DNA of 10,575 nt from Oscillospiraceae bacterium (GTDB taxonomy: Bacteria > Bacillota_A > Clostridia > Oscillospirales > JAAYXM01): positions 1 to 10,575 of the forward strand of contig JAFQVE010000144.1 in the NCBI GenBank assembly GCA_017408185.1. Direction: 5' to 3'. Each line of letters opens with the position of its first letter. The first letter of the stretch is position 1. The notes under the pieces were generated by a model, which had not been told where the DNA came from, searched no databases, and was given only the letters and a program-made list of their open reading frames with translations. This document shows positions 1 to 8,000 of the stretch, piece after piece. The translations under genes and the position numbers were made by a program.

Positions 1-1512
1 GAAAAGCTTGCAGGGCACCGTGTTCTTGCGCTTAACCGCGGTGAAAAGGAAGGATTTTTGAAGGTGTCGGTTGAGACTGATCCGCTAAGACCTCTCAATA
101 GCATCTGCTCGCTTTATGTTCAGGGAACAAGTGCGTGTGCTGCGGTTGTCCGCAATGCTTGTGAGGATGCATATTCCCGTCTTATATATCCGTCGATTGA
201 GCGTGAAATACGCTCAGAGCTTACCGATGCCGCGGCAGAGGATGCGATAAAGCTTTTCGGTATGAATCTGCGCCAGCTTCTCCTTGCGCCTCCGGTTAAA
301 GGGAAAACGGCAATCGGTCTTGACCCAGGATACCGTACAGGATGCAAGCTCGCCGTTGTCGACAAGACCGGTAAGGTACTTGACACGGCAGTTATCTATC
401 CCACACATGGAGCAGGGCAGGAGGCACGCTCGGCTGAGATTTTAAAAGACAAAATATCCCGTTGGGGAGTTGAAATTGTAGCGATAGGAAACGGCACGGC
501 ATCAAAGGAAACGGAAATGTTCTGCTCGAAGGTTTTAGAATCAATCCCCGAAAAGGTTTCATATATGGTTGTTTCGGAGGCCGGTGCATCGGTGTATTCC
601 GCATCAAAGCTCGCGGCAGAGGAAATGCCGGAGTTTGATCTTACGCTTCGTTCTGCCGTGTCAATTGCAAGAAGACTTCAGGATCCTTTGGCAGAGCTTG
701 TAAAGATTGAGCCGAAGGCGATAGGCGTCGGTCAGTATCAGCATGATATGCCGCAGAAACGCCTTGAGGGTGCGCTTGACGGCGTTGTTGAGGATTGTGT
801 AAACAGCGTTGGCGCGGACCTTAATACTGCATCTGCGGCACTGCTCGGTCATATTTCCGGTCTTACGTCAACCGTATGCAAAAATATCGTTGCGTACCGT
901 GAAGAAAACGGAAGCTTCACCTCGCGCGCAGAGCTGAAAAAAGTGCCGAAGCTCGGCGCAAAGGCTTTTGAGCAGTGTGCGGGATTTTTAAGAGTTCCGG
1001 GAAGCAGTAATGTTCTTGACAATACGGCAGTTCACCCTGAGTCATACAAGGCGGCAAAGGCGCTTCTTGCTCATTTCGGAATTGACGAGAAAGACATTCT
1101 TGAGCAGGGCGATAAGCTTACCGATGCGGCGGCAGGTGCAGACCTTTCCTCTCTTGCAGAAGAGCTTGGTATCGGCGTTCCCACGCTTCACGATATCATC
1201 CGCGAGCTTGCAAAGCCGGGACGTGACCCGCGCGGAGAGCTTCCCGAGGCAAGCCTTCGTGAGGACGTTCTTGACATCAAGGATTTAAAGGAAGGCATGA
1301 CGCTGACCGGAACAGTACGCAACGTTATAGATTTTGGCGCGTTTGTTGATATAGGCGTGCATCAGGACGGGCTTGTTCATATTTCCCAGATAAGCAACAA
1401 GTTTATAAAGCATCCGTCAGAGGTGCTTTCCGTCGGAGATATCGTCAATGTAAAAGTTCTTTCCGTTGATGTAGATAAAAAGAGAATAGGCCTTACAATG
1501 AAAGGCGTTTAA
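1..1512 (+). CDS. tex: Tex-family RNA-binding transcription accessory protein, 5' end missing
   Basis: The frame is open from the first base, so the gene enters from the left. An internal TTG at 58 could be mistaken for a start, but the codons before it read HRVLALNRGEKEGFLKV, a typical Tex segment, so the true start lies outside. 503 residues are visible; Tex proteins are usually 700-780 long, so roughly the N-terminal third is absent. Visible parts, numbered from base 1: a YqgF/RNase H-like domain beginning near residue 104 (AIGLDPGYRTGCKLAVVD, with Asp108), a helix-hairpin-helix region near 275-335, and a C-terminal S1 RNA-binding domain at about 429-503 (GTVRNVIDFGAFVDIG). Tex is a cytoplasmic nucleic-acid-binding protein implicated in transcription; its exact role in Firmicutes is not settled. 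It is a core gene and probably unrelated to the sugar genes beside it. Stop TAA at 1510-1512. Confidence 0.95.
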   Translation, partial: EKLAGHRVLALNRGEKEGFLKVSVETDPLRPLNSICSLYVQGTSACAAVVRNACEDAYSRLIYPSIEREIRSELTDAAAEDAIKLFGMNLRQLLLAPPVKGKTAIGLDPGYRTGCKLAVVDKTGKVLDTAVIYPTHGAGQEARSAEILKDKISRWGVEIVAIGNGTASKETEMFCSKVLESIPEKVSYMVVSEAGASVYSASKLAAEEMPEFDLTLRSAVSIARRLQDPLAELVKIEPKAIGVGQYQHDMPQKRLEGALDGVVEDCVNSVGADLNTASAALLGHISGLTSTVCKNIVAYREENGSFTSRAELKKVPKLGAKAFEQCAGFLRVPGSSNVLDNTAVHPESYKAAKALLAHFGIDEKDILEQGDKLTDAAAGADLSSLAEELGIGVPTLHDIIRELAKPGRDPRGELPEASLREDVLDIKDLKEGMTLTGTVRNVIDFGAFVDIGVHQDGLVHISQISNKFIKHPSEVLSVGDIVNVKVLSVDVDKKRIGLTMKGV

Positions 1513-1521
1513 GTGATAACA

Positions 1522-1556
1522 ACACCACACCGGATGGCAAAGCCATCCGGTGTTGT
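1522..1556 (+). terminator. Hairpin between convergent tex and FAD oxidoreductase genes
   Basis: A 12-bp perfect stem (1527-1538 with 1542-1553, ACACCGGATGGC and its complement) closes on an AAA loop. Three more pairs lie outside a two-base CC bulge. It sits 10 bases after the tex stop, in the 75 bases between two convergent genes, so it could end transcription from both sides. The stem is GC-rich, but no clean T tract follows on either strand, so it is either a weak intrinsic terminator or an RNA 3'-end-protecting hairpin. Confidence 0.6.
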
Positions 1557-1587
1557 AGAATCTGCTATGATTTTCGCATCCATGTTT

Positions 1588-2718
1588 TTATGATTCAAAA
1601 TATTTTATTGCCGCATTATCAACAGAGCAGGTATGTTTTACGCATAGCGCTGCCATTTTACCTGCGGCTTCGCCTGTCAGCGCACAGGTGGGGATAACTC
1701 TTGCAATCTCCCAACCATTGGGGTCGGGAGCGGAAATTATTCGTCCGGCGGCAATAAGATTTTCAAAATCTTCATTATACAGCGAACCTATCGGAATTTG
1801 ATATTGCTTTCCGGACTCCACATTAAGTCGCCAGTCACCGACAATTCCGATGGAATCACTATATTTTTCCCCATCAATAGCACGGAAATCAGCTTTGCCG
1901 ACTATTCTCCTGATTTTGCGAAGCTGAGCCATTCCGGGAAGCGTCATAATATCATATGCATCGCGCTTGTTCTTCTTAATTTCTTCAAGCAGATGCATTT
2001 TTCCGTAGATAAGATAATCCGTAACATTTTTTGCGGTAACGCCGCGGAGATGGTTATCATTAGGAAGATCATCGCCGCCTGCTATCCAGTTCCATTTGCG
2101 TATGTCGCAGGGGCTTTGGTTAAGCTCTGCAACCTCGTATCCGTGCGTCACATAGCTCATAAAATTTTCGCCTTCAACGGTCGGAACGCCGGCACGGTGC
2201 ATAACTGCGGCGCTGCCCGTTGCATCTATAACCACCTTGCATTCAAAATACTCGCGCCCTTCTATTGTCTCAACGATAATGCCGGTGCATTTGTTGCCGT
2301 CCATTACGGGATATGTCGCAAGCGTATCGAAAAGAAGGTTTACGTTGTTTGACAGGACATATTCTTCAAGCGCGAGCGAAAAAACAGTCGGTGAATAAAA
2401 AGTTTCGTATCTTCCTTTGGGAGATGCGTTTTTGTTTTTCCAGTCATCGGAGAGGTTGTCGAAGCTGTATTTATATGAAAGCTTTATAAGCTCTTCTGCA
2501 ATGCCGCAAACAAGCTGATTTCCGCGCCCGTCGCAAAGTGGTTCGTAAAATGAAATGAGGCCTTCTGTTGCAAGTCCGCCGAGGTTGACGAGTTTTTCGA
2601 CCAAAAGCGTTTTCATATTGCACCGTGCGGCGGAAACAGCAGCTGAAACTCCGGCGATTCCTCCACCGACAACTATTACATCATACTTTTCTCTTTTTAT
2701 AGGTTCCGGATTATTCAC
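1588..2718 (-). CDS. FAD-dependent oxidoreductase (FAD_oxidored / PF12831-like)
   Basis: 376 residues from a GTG start at 2718. Near the N-terminus is a Rossmann dinucleotide-binding motif DVIVVGGGIAGVSAA (GGGIAG at residues 18-23), followed by VEKLVNLGGLATEG, the FAD-contacting stretch typical of this family. In the middle is VVIDATGSAAVMHRAG, the second conserved family motif. Near the C-terminus are LIAAGRIIS and the closing helix TCALTGEAAGKMAAL. Both ends of the fold are present, so the protein looks complete. No signal peptide is visible, so it should be cytoplasmic. Upstream codons would extend the frame as far as 3030, inside araC, but the GGAGGAG six bases before the GTG decides this start. 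Family members are flavin oxidoreductases of mostly unknown substrate. Position downstream of an AraC regulator and next to glycan genes suggests oxidation or reduction of a sugar or sugar-derived compound, but that is inference. Confidence 0.85.
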   Translation of the reverse strand: MNNPEPIKREKYDVIVVGGGIAGVSAAVSAARCNMKTLLVEKLVNLGGLATEGLISFYEPLCDGRGNQLVCGIAEELIKLSYKYSFDNLSDDWKNKNASPKGRYETFYSPTVFSLALEEYVLSNNVNLLFDTLATYPVMDGNKCTGIIVETIEGREYFECKVVIDATGSAAVMHRAGVPTVEGENFMSYVTHGYEVAELNQSPCDIRKWNWIAGGDDLPNDNHLRGVTAKNVTDYLIYGKMHLLEEIKKNKRDAYDIMTLPGMAQLRKIRRIVGKADFRAIDGEKYSDSIGIVGDWRLNVESGKQYQIPIGSLYNEDFENLIAAGRIISAPDPNGWEIARVIPTCALTGEAAGKMAALCVKHTCSVDNAAIKYFES

Positions 2719-2724
2719 GAAAAT

Positions 2725-2731
2725 CTCCTCC
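2725..2731 (-). promoter_or_regulatory. Ribosome binding site fixing the GTG start of the FAD oxidoreductase
   Basis: On the minus strand GGAGGAG is followed by six bases and then GTG at 2718. The ATG at 2733 overlaps this site and has no purine-rich sequence of its own upstream, so the GTG is the better start although an ATG lies five codons earlier in frame. Confidence 0.75.
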
Positions 2732-2751
2732 ATTATAATCTGTTTATGTCC

Positions 2752-2757
2752 ATTATA
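2752..2757 (-). promoter_or_regulatory. Candidate -10 box for the FAD oxidoreductase
   Basis: The minus strand reads a perfect TATAAT about 34 bases upstream of the GTG. The hexamer 17 bases further upstream (TAGCAC) matches the sigma-70 -35 consensus poorly. If this is a promoter it would be weak or need an activator such as the neighbouring AraC protein. The region is AT-rich, so a chance TATAAT is possible. Confidence 0.4.
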
Positions 2758-2763
2758 TAAAAT

Positions 2764-2808
2764 AAAACAAAACTGTGCTACATTTATTTCGTAGTGCAGT
2801 TTTGTTTT
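2764..2808 (-). terminator. Hairpin terminator between araC and the FAD oxidoreductase
   Basis: Two arms, AAAACAAAACTG plus CTAC and their complements, form an up to 18-bp structure around a 9-base loop (2782-2790), interrupted by two adjacent non-Watson-Crick positions. Read on the minus strand it begins 7 bases after the araC stop, and its distal arm runs into TTTTGTTTTATTTTAT, a good U-rich tail for an intrinsic terminator. Read on the plus strand the distal arm also ends in a T run and the two odd positions become G-U wobbles, so it may act in both directions. Confidence 0.65.
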
Positions 2809-2815
2809 TTCAACC

Positions 2816-3730
2816 TCATTCTTCTGTTGTGCCGGTATATCTTGTCGGGGTTGTGCCGGTAACGCGTTTGAATCGCGTAACGAAATAGGAATAGTTAGTA
2901 AAACCTGAATTATAGCAGGCGTGGGTTGGAGAGTGGCCGTTATCCAAAAGGTATTTGGCATGCGATATACGCACTTCGTTGATATATTCGTTAGGCGTTC
3001 CAAGATCAAATTTTTTAAAAAGCCGCGCAAGATACGTCTTGGTTATACCAAGTTTTGATGAAACTTCATCTACGCCGGAAAGCGTTGCAAAATTGCGATG
3101 TACATAGTCTATTGCCGCCTGAAGCTTCGGAGGAAGGATTGTTATCTGGGCAGAGTCTGTTATATTCTCCTGTGAGGACGCAACGATGTCTATAATGCGG
3201 ATTAGATATGAATAGGCAAGAAAATCGTTGAAGTTTTCCTCCATGGCAAGCTCTTCTATCTTTTTCAGCGTGCCAAACACAGTTTCCCTGCTTGCTCCGT
3301 TAAGGGAAAGAATGTTCTTTTTAGCTACGTATTGACCGTGAAACACCTTTGTGAACGGGTTTATAATATTTATTTTATTGAACAGCTCTATCGGAAAGAT
3401 TATTTCATAATAGTCAACATGTGTGGTCGAGAAGAAACGGGACATTACTTCGGTGTTTTCAGGGATGATGATAGCATCTCCGTAAGCGGGCATATATGTG
3501 GTGTTGCCAAAGATAAAACCGAATTTTCCGGACATAAAGAAATAAAGCCTGCAGAAAGCTTCAGCCTTGGTATGATATTCAATTTCACGTGTGACAAGAT
3601 GCTTGTGCTTATAATGTGTAAATATGATAGGAACTTCCGCATCTTTTGCGTAAGAATAGATAAGAGTGTGCAGGACGGAACGTGATATTTTTACGCCGAA
3701 TTTTTCAAGAAGCTCGGGAACATACCGCAT
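2816..3730 (-). CDS. AraC-family transcriptional regulator
   Basis: 304 residues, close to the usual length for the family. The C-terminal ~100 residues form the double helix-turn-helix DNA-binding domain: first HTH at about 218-241 (VDEVSSKLGITKTYLARLFKKF) and second at about 267-290 (HACYNSGFTNYSYFVTRFKRV), ending in the family-typical TP-x-RY. The N-terminal ~170 residues are beta-rich and look like the cupin-type effector-binding domain of sugar-responsive members (for example GDAIIIPENTEV near 84-95). It should act in the cytoplasm as a sugar-sensing activator. The ATG at 3730 has an AGGATG sequence about 10 bases upstream, a modest ribosome binding site. Divergent orientation to the GH20-like/lyase operon, with a shared 254-base control region, makes that operon its probable target; autoregulation and control of the FAD gene downstream are also plausible. 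Confidence 0.92.
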   Translation of the reverse strand: MRYVPELLEKFGVKISRSVLHTLIYSYAKDAEVPIIFTHYKHKHLVTREIEYHTKAEAFCRLYFFMSGKFGFIFGNTTYMPAYGDAIIIPENTEVMSRFFSTTHVDYYEIIFPIELFNKINIINPFTKVFHGQYVAKKNILSLNGASRETVFGTLKKIEELAMEENFNDFLAYSYLIRIIDIVASSQENITDSAQITILPPKLQAAIDYVHRNFATLSGVDEVSSKLGITKTYLARLFKKFDLGTPNEYINEVRISHAKYLLDNGHSPTHACYNSGFTNYSYFVTRFKRVTGTTPTRYTGTTEE

Positions 3731-3771
3731 AACACCACATCCTATCTGTCAAATAAGTTGAATTTATAACA

Positions 3772-3800
3772 AATATATCACAGCAAGATAGATTTGTCAA
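3772..3800 (-). promoter_or_regulatory. Sigma-70/sigma-A promoter of araC
   Basis: The minus strand reads TTGACA (3800-3795), a 17-base spacer, then TATATT (3777-3772): a perfect -35, a five-of-six -10 and ideal spacing. Transcription would start near 3765, leaving a leader of about 35 bases before the ATG at 3730. This is the best promoter match seen in the window. Confidence 0.75.
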
Positions 3801-3822
3801 GCCGGATAAGATGGCAAGCCGG
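3798..3822 (+). repeat. Direct repeat CAAGCCGG with 17-base period
   Basis: CAAGCCGG occurs at 3798-3805 and again at 3815-3822, and its inverse CCGGCTTG follows at 3820-3827 as the second half of the palindrome. This gives three half-sites. The first overlaps the araC -35 hexamer by three bases, so a protein bound there could block araC transcription. Spacing of 17 bases is less than two helical turns. Direct repeats of this kind fit AraC-family binding. Confidence 0.4.
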
Positions 3823-3827
3823 CTTGC
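3814..3827. promoter_or_regulatory. Perfect 14-base palindrome, candidate operator
   Basis: GCAAGCCGGCTTGC is an exact palindrome with a central CG step. It lies 14 bases upstream of the araC -35 and about 100 bases upstream of the likely -10 of the rightward operon. A perfect palindrome centred on CG is more typical of LacI/GalR-type operators than of AraC sites, which are usually direct repeats, so the bound protein is uncertain. Confidence 0.45.
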
Positions 3828-3899
3828 ATAAGAGGTAAAATTTCCTACAGTTTCATTTTTTGAAAGATAATAACAGAAAATTAAACCAAGGTTGAAAAA

Positions 3900-3930
3900 A
3901 TGAAAAAGTAATACGAAAAAGTTATATAAT
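3900..3930 (+). promoter_or_regulatory. Candidate promoter of the GH20-like/lyase operon
   Basis: A perfect TATAAT lies at 3925-3930. The only -35-like hexamer is ATGAAA at 3900-3905 (four of six matches, 19-base spacing), so the core promoter looks weak on the -35 side, as expected for an activator-dependent promoter. Transcription would begin near 3937, giving a leader of about 48 bases. Only the -10 is well supported. Confidence 0.5.
3902..3922 (+). repeat. Short direct repeat GAAAAAGT at the operon promoter
   Basis: GAAAAAGT occurs at 3902-3909 and 3915-3922, period 13, with a related GAAAAAATGA at 3894. The copies sit in the -35 region and spacer just before the -10. They could be activator contact sites, or simple A-tract bending DNA in an AT-rich intergenic region. 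Confidence 0.25.
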
Positions 3931-3971
3931 CCGCTTGTGAAATGTGTTACGATTATGATAAGAAATAATGT

Positions 3972-3978
3972 AAGGTGG
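3972..3978 (+). promoter_or_regulatory. Ribosome binding site of the GH20-like gene
   Basis: AAGGTGG lies six bases before the ATG at 3985. A GTG at 3937 opens the same frame 16 codons earlier but lies next to the predicted transcription start and lacks such a site, so 3985 is the chosen start. Confidence 0.75.
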
Positions 3979-3984
3979 TTATTT

Positions 3985-4977
3985 ATGAAAAAAAATCAGC
4001 AAAAAATGTGGGGGATGCTTGTTCATCTGAGCATGCATATGTGGCAGACTAAATTTGATACACTGCCGTTTGATGATGATTTCTGGACATACATCCTCGA
4101 AAAATCAAAGGAAACAGGGTTTAATACAATCATCCTTGATTGCGGCGACGGAATCCAATATGCAACGCACCCTGAAATTTCAATGAAAGGGGCGTGGAGC
4201 AGAAGCCGCGTTCGCCGCGAGGTTGCACGCGCAAAAGAAATGGGTATCACGCTTATCCCGAAGCTCAACTTTTCAACGGGACACAAAATGTGGCTTCATG
4301 AATATGAGCGGATGATTTCAACACCGCCGTATTACCGGCTTTGCAACGATCTTATCCACGAGGTTTACGAGCTTTTTGATCATCCGGAATATATTCATAT
4401 CGGTATGGATGAAGAAATCGACTGGGTGTGTGCAAAGGACGAATTTGTTGTTTACCGCAAGGGCGAGCTTTTCTGGCACGATATGAGATATCTTTTGGAT
4501 TGCGTTCATGATACCGGCGCAAAGCCGTGGATATGGGCAGATCCGCTTTTTGAACATACCGAGGAATTTATGAAGCATGTCGAGGCTGATGAGCTTATTC
4601 TCTCGCCGTGGTATTACAACGCTTTCCACGAAGAACACTTCACGCCTGTTGAAAAGTGGGAAAAGAATCCGGGTGACGGTGCCGAAGGAGAAATCAAGTT
4701 TATTGAGCAGATTCCGCAGAAGGTGAAAATTCGCGAATGCGCGGCAAAGCTTATGGAGCGGGGCTATACATATGTTCCTACAGGCTCGGTTTACTGGCAT
4801 AACGATTATAATATGCCGGAAATGGTAGAGCATTTTGAAAAAGGTGCGCCGAAGCGTGAACAGGTTCTTGGTTACATAACAGCCCCGTGGAAGGCAACGC
4901 TTCCGGAAGGCAAGGCGGATTTTGATGAATCCTTTGAAACTATGAAAAAAGCAATGGAGTATTATAAAAGTCTGTAA
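3985..4977 (+). CDS. GH20-like TIM-barrel protein, putative cytoplasmic glycoside hydrolase
   Basis: 330 residues from the ATG at 3985. The pattern fits a beta/alpha barrel. HIGMDEE at 138-144 matches the GH20 strand-4 signature HIGGDE, placing Asp142-Glu143 at the position of the catalytic pair: Asp assists the substrate acetamido group, Glu is the acid/base. PKLNFSTGH at 92-100 aligns with the GH20 motif P-E-x-D-x-P-G-H, but with Lys93 and Asn95 replacing the usual acidic residues. Tryptophans that could line a sugar pocket follow (PWIWADP near 181-187, SPWYYN near 207-212, VYWHND near 270). There is no signal peptide, so it should act inside the cell, on imported oligosaccharides if it is an enzyme. 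At 330 residues it is a bare catalytic domain without the usual GH20 N-terminal domain. It is followed 32 bases later by the giant lyase and no terminator lies between them, implying one operon. The exact family and substrate are not certain; a divergent barrel outside true GH20 is possible. Confidence 0.75.
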   Translation: MKKNQQKMWGMLVHLSMHMWQTKFDTLPFDDDFWTYILEKSKETGFNTIILDCGDGIQYATHPEISMKGAWSRSRVRREVARAKEMGITLIPKLNFSTGHKMWLHEYERMISTPPYYRLCNDLIHEVYELFDHPEYIHIGMDEEIDWVCAKDEFVVYRKGELFWHDMRYLLDCVHDTGAKPWIWADPLFEHTEEFMKHVEADELILSPWYYNAFHEEHFTPVEKWEKNPGDGAEGEIKFIEQIPQKVKIRECAAKLMERGYTYVPTGSVYWHNDYNMPEMVEHFEKGAPKREQVLGYITAPWKATLPEGKADFDESFETMKKAMEYYKSL

Positions 4978-4994
4978 GGTTAAATAAGAAAAAT

Positions 4995-5002
4995 AAGGAG
5001 GG
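4995..5002 (+). promoter_or_regulatory. Ribosome binding site of the giant lyase
   Basis: AAGGAGGG, a full anti-Shine-Dalgarno match, stands seven bases before the ATG at 5010. Together with the signal peptide that follows directly, it fixes the start. Confidence 0.9.
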
Positions 5003-5009
5003 AATGTGA

Positions 5010-5090
5010 ATGAAGAGATTATTGTCTGCGGTTATTGCGATTGCAATGTTTATATCGCTGCTTCCTGTTACGTCTGTCAGCGTTTTTGCT
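5010..5090 (+). other. Signal peptide of the giant lyase
   Basis: Residues 1-27: a positively charged start (MKR), a hydrophobic core (LLSAVIAIAMFISLLPV) and a small-residue cleavage site S-V-F-A before Ser28. This is a standard Sec/SPase I signal. There is no lipobox cysteine, so surface retention would depend on the C-terminal SLH region. Confidence 0.85.
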
Positions 5091-8000
5091 TCAACCGGTG
5101 TAGATGTTATCCGCTATGACCTTGCAAAGGTTCTTGAAGAAAACGGATTTACACACAATAGCGGAAAAACGGTATCTGAAATTGCGAAAGCATTGGCGGG
5201 AAATCTGTTTGAATTTTCCGCTGTAGCTGATGACAAAACATCATCCGGTGGTGGCTCGATTCGCTTCAGAAACTATGCCGGAAACTATAATATTCAGATA
5301 GTGAAGAATAAATGGATAGAGTTTAACATCTATGTTCCTGAAAAAGCTGATTACACATTGGATGTGTATTATGGATTATATAAAGAGCATGGAACAGTCG
5401 ACATATATCTTGACGGAGCAGAAGCATCCATAGGAAGCTATGATATATATGCGGAGGGGAAAACATTTAATGTTCTCTCGTCAACACCATATACAGTTTC
5501 CAATGTTTCGCTCAGTGAAGGATGGCATACAATTAAGTTTACTGCAACCGGGGGTGCCGGTTCGGTTTCGACATTTGTTTTGCGCAAACCGAAGCCGGTT
5601 CTTCCGCCGTTGGATTATGCCGGAACGGAATATAACACAGAATATAACTTTATAATGCTGAGTGACTCGTGGGATCCGCTTGCAAATGAAGATCAGAAGC
5701 TTCCGGATACTATAAGTAAGAATGATATACGCGGAATAAAATATGAACATACTGTCGGTAAAAATTGGTGTTGGTACGGAATCGGTCCGGAGTATCTTGC
5801 GGATAATACGACGGCTCACGTTTATCGGTATAACGGGAAGTTTGATGCCACAGACCGTTTGAGGTTAATGCTGCCATATCAGAAATGGGCTGCATTTAAA
5901 ATAATAGTTCCTGAGATCGGGAAATATGCGGTAAGCCTTGAGTATGCGGCATATAACACAACTGCCGGCGAATGTGATATTTATATAGTTCCGCTTGTCG
6001 ACGAAGATAAAATAGATGCGCTTTTGATAAACGACAATTACGTGGGACATGTGAATTTTCTCGATGATGAAACATGGTCGGTCGCTGATGAATATTTAGG
6101 GCTTAAAGATTTTTATGAAGCCGGAGAACACCTTTTGGTGTTTAAAAATACGTCATCTAAAGGAATCAGAAGGCACATTACGCCAAGAAAGCTTTATATC
6201 GAAGGTGCGAATATATTTAAGACCGTTGAGCTGTCAATAGACAAAACCGGAACTTTCGGCTATGGCGATACCGCTCAAATCTCCGTTACTGCAAAGCTTG
6301 CCGATGGAACAGAATTGGACAAAAGCGAATATTCCGTCTCTTATGCAACATCAAACGAGAATATAATTGCGGTTGATGCAAAGGGTAAGGTCACGGCACG
6401 TGGAGACGGACAGGCAAAGGTATTTGTGGCGGTAACTTCAAACGGTTTTACGCGAACTGAAGAGCTTGTGATTTCTGCAATTGACGATACAGCAGTAAAA
6501 GAAATCACTTTGGATATTTCAGAAAATATGTTTGTCGGAGAAACGGCAAAGTTTTCTTTCACAGCTTTAATGGAAAGCAAGAACAGAATACCGATAAGCG
6601 AGGATGTTACTTATACATATTCTTCCGACGGCATAGTTTCGGTGGAAAGCGGCATTGTAAATGCTCTGTCTGAAGGAACTGTGAGAGTGACGGCGAATGC
6701 GGTCTTCAGGGACGAGCCTGTTTCGGATTATGTCGACATCACCGTAATAAATCACGATGGAAAAAAGGGCTCTAACATATATACTGACGAAAAACGAGAA
6801 AATGCTGTAGAAAATATAAAAAAATACGAATGGGCAAAGAAAGAAGCGGAGGCAGCAATCAGTGTTGCGGATAAGTATTTGGAGTCTTATGAATTTCTTT
6901 ATAATCACATTCCGTATGATTCTTTCCCTCGCAGTCGTCAGGTAGGAGAGCGGGGAGATCCCGAATATAACCTTTGTCGATATTGCGGAGTTGATATTGA
7001 AGGTACATATGGCGCAAACGGCTCCGGTGCATGGGTGATAAATATATTCAGCCGTCCGTGGAAGGTACAGTGCCCGGATTGCAAGCGCATTTTTCCGTCC
7101 AATGATTTTGAAAGCTTTTATAATCTTGGACTTTCGGAAGACGGAAAATGGAGCAAGCAGCGCGCACTTGATGCGCATCGTGAGATGCTCATTGAAAAAG
7201 GACTGCTTTCCGATACCGGTGAAGACGCTCCCGCAGAAGAATACAGCGACGCATGGTATAAGTACTACGGCTATGGCGTAGAAGGCGGATATCTCTATAA
7301 CGAAACTTACACCGAATTGTGGAAAGCGGATAGCACGAAGCGCAATATTGACCCGCGTACCGGAGAGGCTGTGGACGGGCTTCGCTGGGGCGTTGATGAC
7401 GGCTTTGGGTATCTGCCCGGGCGGCTGTGTACAGAGACCCAACCGGAGAGGCATTGTTACATTGCGCTTTATTCCTTCTTTATGTGGGGAAATGTAAGAA
7501 GTGCAATCAGATATCTCGCAGATGCTTATGTATACACGGGAGAAGAAAAATATGCAATAGCGGGCGGCATGCTTCTTGACCGTGTTGCGGACGTTTTTCC
7601 CGGATATGACATCAGTGTTTACAATGACTCCGGATATGTAAAATGTATGATAAATGACGGAGGCTCGGGGTTTGGCGCTGTTCAGGGAAGAATAACCGAT
7701 TGTGAGCTCGGTGTTGTTCTTGCACGTGCATGTGATGCATTTTTCCCGATTCTTAAAAACGAAAAATTCCTTAATACAATGGCGGAGGTCAAGCCTGAGC
7801 AAACGAGCTCAGTGAAGATTTGGGAATATTGGGAAAAGAATGTTCTTGAAGAGATTTTTGAATCTGCAAAGGATGGGCAGCTCAACGGAAACTTCGGTAT
7901 GGCAGAGGAAGCGGTCGGCACTGTGGCGATTGTTCTTGACCGCGAGCCGAAAACAACAGAAATTCTCGAGTGGCTGTACGCTCCAAATACAGGAGATGAG

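Noticed and set aside
1798..2352. A 184-codon plus-strand frame across the FAD gene
   Set aside because: It is antisense to a clear FAD oxidoreductase, with no family motif and no supporting start signal.
2719..3030. N-terminal extension of the FAD oxidoreductase into araC
   Set aside because: The extra residues are antisense-like in composition, overlap the araC DNA-binding domain in another frame, and cross a terminator; GTG 2718 has the ribosome binding site.
3747..3800. Two TGTCAA copies (3747-3752 and 3795-3800) as an operator pair
   Set aside because: The right copy is already explained as the araC -35 on the minus strand; a six-base match 48 bases apart in AT-rich DNA is within chance.
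4318..4833. A 171-codon minus-strand frame within the GH20-like gene
   Set aside because: It is a shadow of the plus-strand gene without motifs or initiation signals.
6567..7802. A 411-codon open frame on the minus strand
   Set aside because: It lies wholly antisense to the lyase core, has no recognisable motif, is rich in Cys/Ile/Phe/Arg runs typical of a mirrored codon-biased gene, and no ribosome binding site supports it.
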